Notes: generated by a model from the sequence alone, not told the origin. 64,000 bases of DNA from Hyphomicrobium sp. (GCA_022844105.1 JALHMJ010000007.1:62001-126000); one strand, 5' to 3'. Positions 8,884 through 18,076 are shown, numbered from the stretch's first letter. Made by a program: numbers and translations.

Positions 8884-8906
8884 GGTTGAATCTAGGTGAT
8901 TCAACC
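8884..8906. promoter_or_regulatory. Perfect inverted repeat at the start of the nuclease gene
   Basis: GGTTGAATC-TAGGT-GATTCAACC, 9-base arms with a 5-base loop, begins one base upstream of the nuclease start codon. It could be an operator or a 5'-UTR hairpin that occludes the ribosome site. Function is inferred from position. Confidence 0.4.
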
Positions 8907-9237
8907 GCTCGTTTCAGGGCCGCGCCATGACAGCAGTGTGGACAGAAATCCGAACTATGGCCCTGATGAGTCGCATGGAATCACTTGTGGCCATGTCAAG
9001 ACCCACCGCACCCAAAGGTTGCATGTGAATCTCGTATCGCCAAACCACGAACGCGGACACAAAGCGGCCCCGCGGCCCCCATAGGCTCTGGACGGCATCA
9101 AGGCGTGCATAACGGCAACCCGCGACGCCCGTGTCCCTTGCGCCCGTGAACCGGGCGGCCCCAAGTCTTGAACTGAGAGCAAAAATTTGGATGTCGTGCC
9201 GCGGCTTTGCGGGATCGCGCATCCTTCGAGGCCACCC

Positions 9238-11565
9238 ATGTCGTCGAACAATCCACCCGGTCAACGCCCGCCTCCGCCGCGCCTTGGAGCCTATCGTCCG
9301 AGCCAGGAAACGGGTTCGCAGTCAGGCTCGCCAAGCGGAATGGGTCGTCCGCCACCGCCCGGCTATGCCCCGTCCGGCGGCCGCCGACCTCCGCCGCCGC
9401 CGACCCGCGCCCGCTCAGGCCCGCCCGACGACAGCGGTGGCGGCGGGATATTTAGGTTTTTTGCGTTTGCGATCCTTGCCGTCATCGGCCTTGCCGCCGC
9501 TGGTGTGGCCGCGCTCTACATTGCCGGCCCCGCCGATCTGGTTCGCGATCAGATTGTCCAGCGCGTCAAGCAGCAGACCGGCCGCGATCTTGTCATCGCC
9601 GGCGCAACCTCATTCACGTTCTACCCCTCGCTCGGCGTCACCATGTCCGACGTCTCGCTGTCCGCGCCGCCGGGCATGACGGCGCCGTCTCTCATAAGCG
9701 TCAAGAGCTTGACAGCCAGCGTCACTCTAATGCCGCTGCTGCAGCGCGAAGTTCGCATCCAGCAGGTGTTGCTCGATGAGCCGGTGATCACCTTGCAAGT
9801 CGATGCCAATGGCCGCAAAACCTGGGAGTTTGCCGCGTCCGCGACGCCCGCCCAGCCAATCCGCTATGCGCAGGCCAATCCTGATTCTGGCGTGGCAACC
9901 GACGCTGCTCCGGATCTGCCCGCCGCCGCCCCTGCGATCGAGAAGCTGTCGCTCGGCGACGTTCGCATCAAGCGCGGCTCGGTGCTCTACTCCGACCAGC
10001 GCACCGGAGCCAACGAGACCGTCACCGCCATCGACGCCGTCATAGCGGCGCCCTCGCTTGACGCCACGGCAACGGTCAATGCGTCCTTCCGCTGGCGCGA
10101 AGAAAATCTGCAGTTGGATTCTGAAATTAATTCGTTGGCCGACCTGCAACGGACTGCCGCGGCCCGCGTCGTCGTGCATCTGACCGGCAGCCCGCTCGAT
10201 GTGCGCTATGACGGCGCCGCGCGCCTTGAAAGCGCACTCGATCTCGACGGCAATCTCGCCTTTTCGTCGCCGTCGCTGCATCGCCTCATCGCGCTGGCAC
10301 AACGGCAAAAGCCGGCCGATACCCCCGATCGACCCTTGGCTGTCACTGGCAAACTGACGTCGTCCGGCAATACGTGGACGCTGAGCGGTGCGACGGGCGC
10401 GCTCGATCGCACCAAAGGCACCGGCGATATCGCGGTGACGACAGGAGCGGCACGGCCGATCGTGCGAGCCAACCTCAAATTCGCGGAACTCGATGTCAAC
10501 GCGATCCTGGGCCAGCCCTCGAACGGTCCACGCCCCGAACCGGCACCCCGTCCCGCTGCAACCCCCACACCGGCCAATCCAAGCGCTGGCACACCGGCCC
10601 CGCGCTCGATCGAAGACTTGCTGCAGGCAGATCCAGCTCCCCCAGGCACACAGGTCCGCGGTTTTGCCCAGCGCGCCGGATGGAGCGATGTGCCGTACGA
10701 TTTCTCGTTGCTCAATGTCGTGGATGCCGACGCGCGCGTCAGCGTCGGGCGGCTGTTCTACAAGGAAATCAAGGTCGGCCAGTCCATCGTTGCGCTTGGT
10801 CTCAAGGCCGGCTTGCTGCGGATCGATTTCAACGAAGTCCAACTGTACGGTGGTCGCGGCAAGGGTTTGATCGCCATCGACGCGTCCGATCTTGCCTATC
10901 CGCGCATCACGACCAACCTCTCGCTAGACGGCGTCGAGGGCCTCCCGCTTCTCAAGGATGCGGCAGACCTCGACTGGCTCGCCGGCAAAGGCAAGATCGC
11001 GCTTGGCGTCACGGGTCAGGGCAAAACGCAAGCCGCCATCATGAACTCGCTCGGCGGCAGCGCCGATATCGCTTTCACCGACGGCGCCATCGTCGGCGTC
11101 AACATTCCCGGCATGCTCCGCAACGCCTCCCAGGGCAAGTTCGGCAACCTCTCGACCGCACCCAGCGAGAAAACCGACTTCAGCGAAATGACGTCCAGCT
11201 GGGCGATCAACAACGGCGTCGCCCGCAACGCTGACCTGAAGCTCGTCGGCCCACTCATCCGCGTCACCGGAGAAGGCGCCGTGAAAATCGGAGAGCGATC
11301 GATCGACTATCTGTTGAAACCCAAGATCGTCGCCGATACGCGCGGACAGGGCGGCATCATCGACATCGGCGGCCTCGAAATTCCAATCAAAGTCCAGGGC
11401 CCGTGGGAAAAGCCGAAGTTCGCTCCCGACTTTAAGGGCGTGCTGAAGGACCCCGACAAGGCCGTCGAGACGATCAAGGAACTGGGCAAACAGTTCAAGG
11501 GCAAGGATGCCAAGGAAGTGCTTCGCGGCTTGTTTGGCGGCGGCGGCCAGCAGCCGGCTCAATAG
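9238..11565 (+). CDS. AsmA-family envelope protein with proline-rich cytoplasmic head
   Basis: 775 aa. Residues ~1-75 are proline/glycine-rich and cytoplasmic, followed by one membrane anchor (~77-100, FAFAILAVIGLAAAGVAALY) and a long periplasmic AsmA/TamB-like repeat region. The AsmA N-terminal signature is visible as DLVRDQIVQRVKQQTGRDLV, and the C-terminal domain has LGVTGQGKTQAAIMNSLGG. AsmA-like proteins carry phospholipid between membranes. I chose ATG 9238 (GAGG six bases upstream) over 9187. A second low-complexity Pro/Ala stretch at ~440-470 separates the two domains. An inverted repeat starts six bases after the stop. Confidence 0.86.
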   Translation: MSSNNPPGQRPPPPRLGAYRPSQETGSQSGSPSGMGRPPPPGYAPSGGRRPPPPPTRARSGPPDDSGGGGIFRFFAFAILAVIGLAAAGVAALYIAGPADLVRDQIVQRVKQQTGRDLVIAGATSFTFYPSLGVTMSDVSLSAPPGMTAPSLISVKSLTASVTLMPLLQREVRIQQVLLDEPVITLQVDANGRKTWEFAASATPAQPIRYAQANPDSGVATDAAPDLPAAAPAIEKLSLGDVRIKRGSVLYSDQRTGANETVTAIDAVIAAPSLDATATVNASFRWREENLQLDSEINSLADLQRTAAARVVVHLTGSPLDVRYDGAARLESALDLDGNLAFSSPSLHRLIALAQRQKPADTPDRPLAVTGKLTSSGNTWTLSGATGALDRTKGTGDIAVTTGAARPIVRANLKFAELDVNAILGQPSNGPRPEPAPRPAATPTPANPSAGTPAPRSIEDLLQADPAPPGTQVRGFAQRAGWSDVPYDFSLLNVVDADARVSVGRLFYKEIKVGQSIVALGLKAGLLRIDFNEVQLYGGRGKGLIAIDASDLAYPRITTNLSLDGVEGLPLLKDAADLDWLAGKGKIALGVTGQGKTQAAIMNSLGGSADIAFTDGAIVGVNIPGMLRNASQGKFGNLSTAPSEKTDFSEMTSSWAINNGVARNADLKLVGPLIRVTGEGAVKIGERSIDYLLKPKIVADTRGQGGIIDIGGLEIPIKVQGPWEKPKFAPDFKGVLKDPDKAVETIKELGKQFKGKDAKEVLRGLFGGGGQQPAQ

Positions 11566-11571
11566 GAGTGA

Positions 11572-11602
11572 GGGGTCAGACCCCACACCGGGGTCTGACC
11601 CC
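11572..11602. repeat. GGGGTCAGACCCC inverted repeat
   Basis: Arms GGGGTCAGACCCC and GGGGTCTGACCCC are perfect 13-base complements around ACACC. No U-tract follows; instead GTGGTCTT-like words recur three times (to ~11632). A related element with the same GGGGTCAG core lies at 23294-23360. It looks like a dispersed intergenic repeat rather than a terminator. Confidence 0.75.
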
Positions 11603-11907
11603 GTGGTCTTCCCCATGGTCTTACCGTGGTCTTAAATCGCCAGCCAAAAATTCTGCGCCGCAGCCGCGCAAGTCTACAGTGTAGGACAGTCAGCTAACCC
11701 CTTGCAGGATCGTGTTAAGGGCGCGTGAAACGCAGGTGAAAAAAATTTTGGCCCCGGGGTCATTTTTTTCTTGCGTAGGGGGGTCGCTGGCCTCATAAGC
11801 CCCCCTCTCCGTTCGTCCACCTGCCCTCAAGGTCAAGGATGCAATCCCCACACCCCTAAGGTAAGGAGCGGACGGGTTGAATCTGTCTGCTGGTTGGGGA
11901 GGGTCAA
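11603..11907. other. 305-base intergenic region, no gene seen
   Basis: No ORF with a ribosome site. It holds an A/T-rich run near 11740-11770 and a possible hairpin (AGGGGGG ... GCCCCCC, about 11777-11805), then GGGGAGG just before the SpeD-like gene. The hairpin could be a 5'-UTR element of that gene; nothing recognisable as a known riboswitch. Confidence 0.4.
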
Positions 11908-12426
11908 ATGGCCTTTAATGACACCCTCTTCCAATTGGGGATGGACTTGACTCGTTCAAGCCCCGCCCAAGAGGAAGAATTTGCTGTGGCTGCACGCGAT
12001 GAGCGTGCGGATTGCGCGAATGAGAGTTTTGCAACTCTCTCACTGAAGACCGTCGCCATCGACCTCACGGGCGCTGGCGAAATCGGCACTGTCCGCGCTG
12101 TGCAGCGGGCCGTAGGACGCGCGCTTGCGTTCTCGCGGAAGTCCGTCACGGGCGCCGAACTGAAGCGTCACGCGAAGACCGGCGCCATCAAAGGCACCGT
12201 CGCTTTCACCGGCGGCCGCATATTTGTCGAGGCGTGGCCGGCGACCGGCTACGTTGCGCTCGACATCCAGGGCGTCATGCGTCCTGAAATGGCGCTGACG
12301 GCCTTCGCGGATGCCTTCGACGCGCGCGAAGCCGTGGTCAAGAAGGCGCGTTTGCCCAACGACGGCGCCCGCTACAAGAAGCCGGCTGTGCCGGCTCGCA
12401 CGCAGGCCGCCCGCAAGGCCGCCTGA
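11908..12426 (+). CDS. SpeD-fold (AdoMet decarboxylase-like) protein lacking the catalytic serine
   Basis: 172 aa. Residues ~48-150 follow the order of prokaryotic S-adenosylmethionine decarboxylase: a beta strand (KTVAIDLTGAG), a helix (VRAVQRAVGRALAFS), then FTGGRIFVEAWPATGYVALDI, which parallels the SESH-x-x-x-HTWPEYGYAALD region of SpeD. The SES tripeptide whose Ser self-cleaves to the pyruvoyl cofactor is replaced by TGG, and His by Arg. The protein therefore should not self-process or decarboxylate. The N-terminus (LFQLGMDLTRSS) and the basic C-terminal tail are extra. GGGGAGG precedes the ATG and a hairpin follows the stop. Assignment is by eye and the function is unknown: a regulator or ligand-binding pseudoenzyme is possible. 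Confidence 0.55.
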   Translation: MAFNDTLFQLGMDLTRSSPAQEEEFAVAARDERADCANESFATLSLKTVAIDLTGAGEIGTVRAVQRAVGRALAFSRKSVTGAELKRHAKTGAIKGTVAFTGGRIFVEAWPATGYVALDIQGVMRPEMALTAFADAFDAREAVVKKARLPNDGARYKKPAVPARTQAARKAA

Positions 12427-12449
12427 GCTTTTGCCGACCAACAACAGAC

Positions 12450-12478
12450 AAGGCCGCTCGCGAAAGCGAAGCGGCCTT
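12450..12478 (+). terminator. Hairpin after the SpeD-like gene
   Basis: AAGGCCGCT-CGC-GAAA-GCG-AAGCGGCCTT: a long GC stem capped by a GNRA tetraloop, followed by a weak T-rich tract (AGTCTTACTC). Probable intrinsic terminator. Confidence 0.75.
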
Positions 12479-12721
12479 AGTCTTACTCACGGGCAGCCGC
12501 GAACAAACGACCCCAAATGGTCGTCCCGGACTGTCATTGCGGTCCCCTGCTGCGTTATAGCGAGTAAAAGCGCGAGGAAGGACGACGAAGTCTGTTTTGA
12601 ATCGCGCGATGATGGAATTCGCAAAATCAGGTGCGCCATGCCGGGCAATCGTCGAATTGGCATTATCGAGACAAACTTGTCGACGGCTCAAGTTGTCATG
12701 CCCACGATGGGCAATATTCTA

Positions 12722-13474
12722 TCAGCGAGTAGAACGAGAGGTTGGAACACCCTCGCGAATGGCCATGATCGATTTGGTCAGCGGGCCTACATATTCACGC
12801 TTGAACACAGCATCTGGAAACAGTTCGCGCATTTGCGCCATATCGATCAAATCGACCGACTGCACACCCCGCATGGCCTCGTCAATGGTTGCGCGGCGGC
12901 CGCCGAAGCCGAGATTAAAGCTCATTAGCATGCGGTAGCGCACCTGCTCGGGTAGAAACTGGAAACACGGGACCCGAAAATGCGGTTCATAGGGGAACCA
13001 GAAATTCGGTGTCTGAACGTAATAGGTCGGCGCTAGCCGACTGATCTCGCGTGCCATGGCACAAGCCGGCTTCCATCCACCGACGTGCTCGATAACCGAG
13101 TTGGAGTGAACCATATCAAATGAATTATCGTCCAATTCACTAAGGTTGCACGCGTCGCCAAAGTGCGATGAAAACTTGGAGTTTTGCACGTCTGTCGGCT
13201 CAAGATTGAAGAGGTGGATCTCAACATGAGACTGTGCGATGAAATCTCGTCCGATCTCCCAATAGTATTCCGTTCCGCCGATGTCGGCGATCCGGCACCG
13301 CCCCTTTCTTGCGATAATGCGTTCAATCAACGGCTGGATAAACCGGAACCGGCGCTGGCGAGCTTGAAACGACAAAGACTTGGAATTGAGGTATGTCTGC
13401 TCAATCGTATGCCGGGTGCGGCTTGCGCTACCCACCAGAGGGACGTTGCTGCAACCGGTGGAACCACTCGTCAT
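12722..13474 (-). CDS. Class I SAM-dependent methyltransferase
   Basis: 250 aa from the ATG at 13474 (GTG at 13504 also possible). The Rossmann-like motif I is degenerate, RIADIGGTEYYWEIG, followed by LFNLEPTD, an acidic loop, and the motif DDNSFDMVHSNSVIEHVGGW, typical of Methyltransf_11-type enzymes. The C-terminal part has several aromatic residues (FWFPYEPHFRVPCFQFLP). Base composition is visibly more A/T-rich than in the neighbours, and the flanks (12479-12721 and 13505-13783) contain no genes, so it may have been acquired. The substrate is unknown; similar enzymes occur in polysaccharide or lipid loci. Confidence 0.75.
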   Translation of the reverse strand: MTSGSTGCSNVPLVGSASRTRHTIEQTYLNSKSLSFQARQRRFRFIQPLIERIIARKGRCRIADIGGTEYYWEIGRDFIAQSHVEIHLFNLEPTDVQNSKFSSHFGDACNLSELDDNSFDMVHSNSVIEHVGGWKPACAMAREISRLAPTYYVQTPNFWFPYEPHFRVPCFQFLPEQVRYRMLMSFNLGFGGRRATIDEAMRGVQSVDLIDMAQMRELFPDAVFKREYVGPLTKSIMAIREGVPTSRSTR

Positions 13475-13783
13475 TGTATTTTTCCCACTGAGCAATATCG
13501 GCACAGCTCGTCCAAATTACAGTCAGATTAAAGAAATCTGTTCAATCGTTACGATGAGAGACGAGGCACGCGTTTCGCCAGGAACACTAGGTCACCAGTG
13601 GTAAAGATGGAACGATTGCACCACGTTGGCTTATCCACATGACTAAGCAATGCTTAACTGCGGGAACGAGATAGAACCGCGGCCGATCCCGTGTCCTGAT
13701 GCTTCGTGACAGCCTTCACATTTTGGTCGCTCGGCTACTTGTTTAAGTACGACATGAATTTATAGTTGGTTAAACCAAACCCA

Positions 13784-15334
13784 TCACCCCCGGCTCAACC
13801 CCTTCTTCTCCAACTCCGCCAAATACTCCGCCCAGCGCGCCTCTTTCTCGCGGCCGAGCGTGCGCAGGTAATCCCACGTGAACAGCCCCGTGTCGTGGCG
13901 ATCGTCGAAGACAATCCGCACCGCGTAATTGCCAATCGGGCGCAACTCGGCAATCCGCACGTTCTTCTTCCGCGCAACCGTCACACGCTGATCGGGCGAA
14001 TGTCCCTGTACCTCCGCCGACGGGCTCATGACGCGCAGCATCTCAGCCGTCAGATCGAACGCAGCCCCGTCCACGAACGCAACGCGCAGGACATCCCCAC
14101 CCGGCGTCACCCTGAGATCGGGCGCCGGCTCCGTTGACCCCGCCGCCTTCTGGACTTCTCCCCACACGGCAGCCGCGATCTCGCGATATATCTGTGCCTG
14201 CGCACTTTCCGGCGCCGTTGCGACGATGGGCCGGCCGCTATCCGAGCGCTCCCGAATATCCATGTGCAGCGGCACGCCACCCAAAAACGGCAGCTTGAGC
14301 CGGCGCGCCTCTTCCTCCGCCCCGCCATGCCCGAAGATATCGCTGCGCGTGCCGCAGCTCGGACACAGAAAGTAACTCATGTTTTCAATGAGACCGAGCA
14401 CCGGCACATTCACCTTCTGGAACATGGCAAGCCCCTTGCGCGCATCGATCAAAGCGAGGTCTTGGGGAGTTGACACAATAACAGCACCCGAGAGCGGAAC
14501 CTGCTGCGCCATGGTCAATTGCACGTCGCCCGTGCCCGGCGGCATGTCGATAATGAGCGCGTCGAGTTCGCCCCACATCACTTCGCGCAGCATCTGGTTG
14601 AGCGCCTGCACGACCATGGGGCCGCGCCAGACAACGGGCGTACCCTCATCCACCATGAACCCCATCGACATGGCTTTGAGGCCATACGCCTCCAGAGGCT
14701 TCAACTTGTTGCCGGCGCCGAGTTCCGGCCGGCCGGTGAGCCCGAGCAACCGCGGCTGTGACGGTCCGTAGATATCGGCATCCATGATGCCGGCCTTGAG
14801 CCCGATGGCTTGCAGGCCGAGCGCTAGGTTGACCGCCGTTGTTGATTTACCGACGCCACCTTTGCCGGACGCGACGGCAATGAGATGCTTGATCCCCGCG
14901 ATGGCGAGCGGCTGACTTGGCGTGCGCGGTGCGAGTGCCGGGGCCGGCCCCGAAGCCTGCGGTCGCGCAGGCGCGCCATCACCGGCCGCGCCCTTGGCGC
15001 GTGCGTCACGCACGCGGTCATGTTCCTTGACCATTGGCGGCGCCGGCCGCAATGGCGCCGGTTCGGGTGCACGCTGGGGCTCCCCGCCGCGCTCCGCCGT
15101 CAACACCACAGTCGCACCGGCAACGCCCTCGATGCCGGTGACGACCTTCTCCGCGGCCTGCCGCAGCGCCTCCAATTCCTGCGCCCGGTAGGCTGGCACA
15201 GTGATCGAGAAGTAAACCCTGTCATCCTTGATCAGCACCTCGGAAATCAGCCCCAAGTCCACGAGATTGCTCGTGAGATCGGGGCCCTTGACGCGGCGCA
15301 GCGCGTCGAGGACCTTAGCTTTGTCCACCGTCAT
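13784..15334 (-). CDS. Mrp/ApbC iron-sulfur carrier ATPase with C-terminal DUF971
   Basis: 516 aa. Residues ~1-85 are a MIP18/DUF59 domain (LDALRRVKGPDL). A Pro/Ala linker follows, then the ParA/MinD-like Mrp ATPase (~135-385) with deviant Walker A ASGKGGVGKST, LIIDMPPGTGDVQL and the FeS-binding CPSCG. The last ~120 residues are a DUF971 domain (LRVMSPSAEVQGHS, ELRPIGNYAVRIVFDD, GLFTWDYLRTLG). Mrp carries Fe-S clusters to apo-proteins in the cytosol. DUF971 is more often a separate protein or the N-terminus of gamma-butyrobetaine hydroxylase, so the fusion is notable. CAGGAG precedes the ATG. Divergent from the TRAP genes. Confidence 0.9.
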   Translation of the reverse strand: MTVDKAKVLDALRRVKGPDLTSNLVDLGLISEVLIKDDRVYFSITVPAYRAQELEALRQAAEKVVTGIEGVAGATVVLTAERGGEPQRAPEPAPLRPAPPMVKEHDRVRDARAKGAAGDGAPARPQASGPAPALAPRTPSQPLAIAGIKHLIAVASGKGGVGKSTTAVNLALGLQAIGLKAGIMDADIYGPSQPRLLGLTGRPELGAGNKLKPLEAYGLKAMSMGFMVDEGTPVVWRGPMVVQALNQMLREVMWGELDALIIDMPPGTGDVQLTMAQQVPLSGAVIVSTPQDLALIDARKGLAMFQKVNVPVLGLIENMSYFLCPSCGTRSDIFGHGGAEEEARRLKLPFLGGVPLHMDIRERSDSGRPIVATAPESAQAQIYREIAAAVWGEVQKAAGSTEPAPDLRVTPGGDVLRVAFVDGAAFDLTAEMLRVMSPSAEVQGHSPDQRVTVARKKNVRIAELRPIGNYAVRIVFDDRHDTGLFTWDYLRTLGREKEARWAEYLAELEKKGLSRG

Positions 15335-15530
15335 TCCGTGCTCCTGGGACGTGTCTCGGCTCGTGGTATCGCGCGCTGCCTGGAACGTGGCGCCGGCTGA
15401 CCTGCCGCGAGTGCATCAGATAATAGGAGAGCCCGCGCTGGAAGTCACCCGGGCTCAAGGATATACGAAAGCACGGACCGGCCCGCAAACAAGGGCAGGT
15501 GACGATGGGGCACTTGGGGGATGGATCGAG

Positions 15531-16103
15531 ATGCAGGCGCTACTCGCATTCAGCCGCGGTATCGACGCGGTCAACACGTGGATCGGCCGGCGCGTCGCGT
15601 GGCTGATCGTGATTGCCGCCATCATCGGCGCCAGCAATGCCATCGTGCGCAAGCTATTTGATACCAGCTCCAACGCCTGGCTTGAGCTGCAATGGTGGCT
15701 GTTCGGAGTTGCGTTTCTATTCGCCGCGCCCTGGACGCTGAAGGACAACGAACACATCCGGATCGATGTCTTGAGCGCTCAGCTGTCAAAACGCTGGCGC
15801 AACGCCATCGAAATCCTGGGCCACGTGTTGTTTCTGTTACCCGCAGCAGGATTGATTTTCTACACGTCCTGGCATTTCGCTGCGATCTCGTGGGCCCAAA
15901 ACGAACAATCGAAAGACGCCGGCGGCCTGCCGCAATGGCCGATCAAGCTCGTAATCCCGGTCGCGTTCGCGCTGCTCTTTGCGCAAGGGATCTCCGAACT
16001 GATCAAGCGCATCGCTATCATGCGCGGCGATATCGATGAGCCAAAATCGAAGGGCGGCTTCCACGAAGCGGTGACGAGCGCCGCACAAGTCGAGAAGCCA
16101 TAA
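15531..16103 (+). CDS. TRAP transporter small permease (DctQ-like)
   Basis: 190 aa, four membrane helices. LQWWLFGVAFLFAAPWTLKDNEHIRIDVL is the conserved DctQ core (W-x-F...A-x-x-L-K-x-x-x-H-I-R-V-D). The ATG at 15531 with GGGGG upstream is chosen; longer ORF starts lie inside the mrp promoter region. It is followed 21 bases later by the large permease. No DctP-type binding protein is encoded nearby, so the solute is not predictable from context. Confidence 0.88.
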   Translation: MQALLAFSRGIDAVNTWIGRRVAWLIVIAAIIGASNAIVRKLFDTSSNAWLELQWWLFGVAFLFAAPWTLKDNEHIRIDVLSAQLSKRWRNAIEILGHVLFLLPAAGLIFYTSWHFAAISWAQNEQSKDAGGLPQWPIKLVIPVAFALLFAQGISELIKRIAIMRGDIDEPKSKGGFHEAVTSAAQVEKP

Positions 16104-16124
16104 AGCGAACGAGGATCGACCACC

Positions 16125-18032
16125 ATGGCCGTTTTTCTCGCGCAGAACCTTGCGCCCTTCATGTTTGCGGCACTGGTCGCGGTTCTGCTGCTCGGTTACC
16201 CGGTCGCTTTTTCGCTCGGAGCCGTGGGGCTCATATTTTTCGTCATCGGCGTTGAGCTTGCCCCTTACTCCGACGGCATCATCACGCTCTCCTGGCCCCT
16301 TCTGAACTCTATGCCCGGCCGCATCTATGAGGTGATGCGCAACGATACCCTGCTGGCTATTCCATTCTTCACGTTCATGGGCCTCATTCTTGAACGCTCC
16401 GGCATGGCCGAAGACCTGCTCGAAACCATCGGTCAGCTGTTCGGCACCATCCGCGGCGGCCTAGCCTACGCGGTCATCTTTGTCGGTGCCTTGCTCGCGG
16501 CCACGACGGGTGTCGTCGCTGCCTCTGTAATTTCGATGGGACTGATTTCCCTGCCGATCATGCTCCGCTATGGCTACGACCGACGCCTTGCGGCCGGCAC
16601 CATCGCCGCTTCCGGAACGCTGGCACAAATTATCCCGCCATCGCTCGTCTTGATTGTACTCGCCGACCAACTCGGACGCTCCGTCGATCAAATGTACAAG
16701 GGCGCGCTGCTGCCGGGCATCATGCTTGCCGCACTCTATGCTCTGTATGTCTTTGTGGTCTGCCGCATCAATCCCTCAGCCGGCCCGGGGCTGCCGCTCG
16801 ACGAAATCGCCCACCGCAAACCCGACGGCTCGCGTGGCCTGCCCTCGCTCGGAATTCTGACCCTCGTCTCTGGCACGATCGGTACGGCGCTGCTGTGGAA
16901 CTCCGGTTACGCGGCGATGGAGTTTTTTATTCTCGCGCTTGCTGCCTCCATTATCGTGGCCCTCGCTGTGGCGCTGGTGAACAAATTGCTGCTGCGCCAG
17001 ACCGGTCGCAGCTTTCTCTCCCCTCTGGCCGAGCGCGTCACCTTCGTCATGGTGCCGCCCCTGATGCTGATCTTTCTCGTGCTCGGCACCATCCTCATCG
17101 GCGTTGCGACACCGACCGAGGGCGGCGCCATGGGCGCGGTCGGCGCTTTGCTGCTCGCGGCGATCAACCGCTATCTCAACAGCGCGCCGCAGCGATTCAA
17201 TTGGCCCATTGTCCGGCAGGCGACGGAGGCGACGGCCAAGCTGTCCGCGTTTGTCATGTTCATTCTGATCGGCGCCCGAATTTTCTCACTGACTTTCTAC
17301 GGCGTGAACGGCCACATCTGGGTCGAGCATCTTCTAACTTCGCTCCCCGGCGGCATGTACGGCTTCCTCATCGCCGTCATGATCCTCGTTTTCTTGCTTG
17401 CCTTCTTTCTCGATTTCTTCGAGCTGGCGTTCATTCTCGTGCCCCTCCTGAAGCCGGCCGCCGAAACGATTTTCCGCACCTCTCCCGAAGCGGTTTCCAT
17501 CGCCAAGGCCATGGGGTTTGCCATCATCACCACGAAAGATCCAAGCGGTGCCATGGTCGAAGCGGTCGCGGATATCTCGCCGTTCATGGTCTGGTTCGGA
17601 ATACTGCTGGCCGTCAATATGCAGACGAGCTTCATGCACCCGCCGTTCGGATTCGCACTCTTCTACCTACGCTCCGTCGCGCCCAAGGAACCCTATGCCG
17701 ACAAGATAACCGGCAAGATCACGCAGCCTGTGCTGACCTCGCAAATCTATTGGGGCGCCGTGCCCTACGTGGGCATCCAGTTGTTGATGGTGGTCATCGT
17801 CATGGCTCTGCCGTGGCTCGCCATGCACGCACTCGTGAAACGAGCCCCCCATGCGGGCGATCCAGCATCGATCCAACAACCAGTTCCGCAGTCTCTCAGA
17901 GCGCCGGGGTCGAATGACGGCCGCTTCGCCCTGCCGCCAACACCGCCGATCATCGAGGGAGCACCGCCGGATAATTATACCGGCGCCGGCGCTCCGACAC
18001 TCGATATGCGCGCCCTGCCGCGCTTCGACTAG
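16125..18032 (+). CDS. TRAP transporter large permease (DctM-like), long type
   Basis: 635 aa against ~430 for ordinary DctM. About 14 hydrophobic segments. It has the DctM motifs GLISLPIMLRYGYDRRLAAGTIAASGTLAQIIPPS and VATPTEGGAMGAVGA. It belongs to the long branch often annotated for mannitol/chloroaromatic transport, though substrates there are mostly untested. An insertion near residues 225-305 and a proline-rich soluble tail (~575-635) give the extra length. GAGGA lies nine bases before the ATG. The gene is followed by a bulged hairpin repeat and a strong terminator. Confidence 0.9.
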   Translation: MAVFLAQNLAPFMFAALVAVLLLGYPVAFSLGAVGLIFFVIGVELAPYSDGIITLSWPLLNSMPGRIYEVMRNDTLLAIPFFTFMGLILERSGMAEDLLETIGQLFGTIRGGLAYAVIFVGALLAATTGVVAASVISMGLISLPIMLRYGYDRRLAAGTIAASGTLAQIIPPSLVLIVLADQLGRSVDQMYKGALLPGIMLAALYALYVFVVCRINPSAGPGLPLDEIAHRKPDGSRGLPSLGILTLVSGTIGTALLWNSGYAAMEFFILALAASIIVALAVALVNKLLLRQTGRSFLSPLAERVTFVMVPPLMLIFLVLGTILIGVATPTEGGAMGAVGALLLAAINRYLNSAPQRFNWPIVRQATEATAKLSAFVMFILIGARIFSLTFYGVNGHIWVEHLLTSLPGGMYGFLIAVMILVFLLAFFLDFFELAFILVPLLKPAAETIFRTSPEAVSIAKAMGFAIITTKDPSGAMVEAVADISPFMVWFGILLAVNMQTSFMHPPFGFALFYLRSVAPKEPYADKITGKITQPVLTSQIYWGAVPYVGIQLLMVVIVMALPWLAMHALVKRAPHAGDPASIQQPVPQSLRAPGSNDGRFALPPTPPIIEGAPPDNYTGAGAPTLDMRALPRFD

Positions 18033-18033
18033 C

Positions 18034-18066
18034 CATCCGGCCGGCTCCGCATGGCGGAGTCGGACG
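18034..18066 (+). repeat. Bulged-hairpin repeat, copy A
   Basis: CATCCG-GCCGG-CTCCGC-ATG-GCGGAG-T-CGGACG: outer stem (one mismatch), internal loop GCCGG opposite a single T, perfect six-pair inner stem, three-base loop. It has the same plan as the copies at 37485-37621 and 43175-43454 but a different inner stem from the 43-kb units. It begins two bases after the dctM stop, between convergent genes. Confidence 0.8.
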
Positions 18067-18076
18067 GCGCAACTAA

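Noticed and set aside
11740-11805. Possible riboswitch before the SpeD-like gene
   Set aside because: Only one G/C-run hairpin could be drawn and it matches no known AdoMet or polyamine riboswitch; kept as a note in the intergenic entry.
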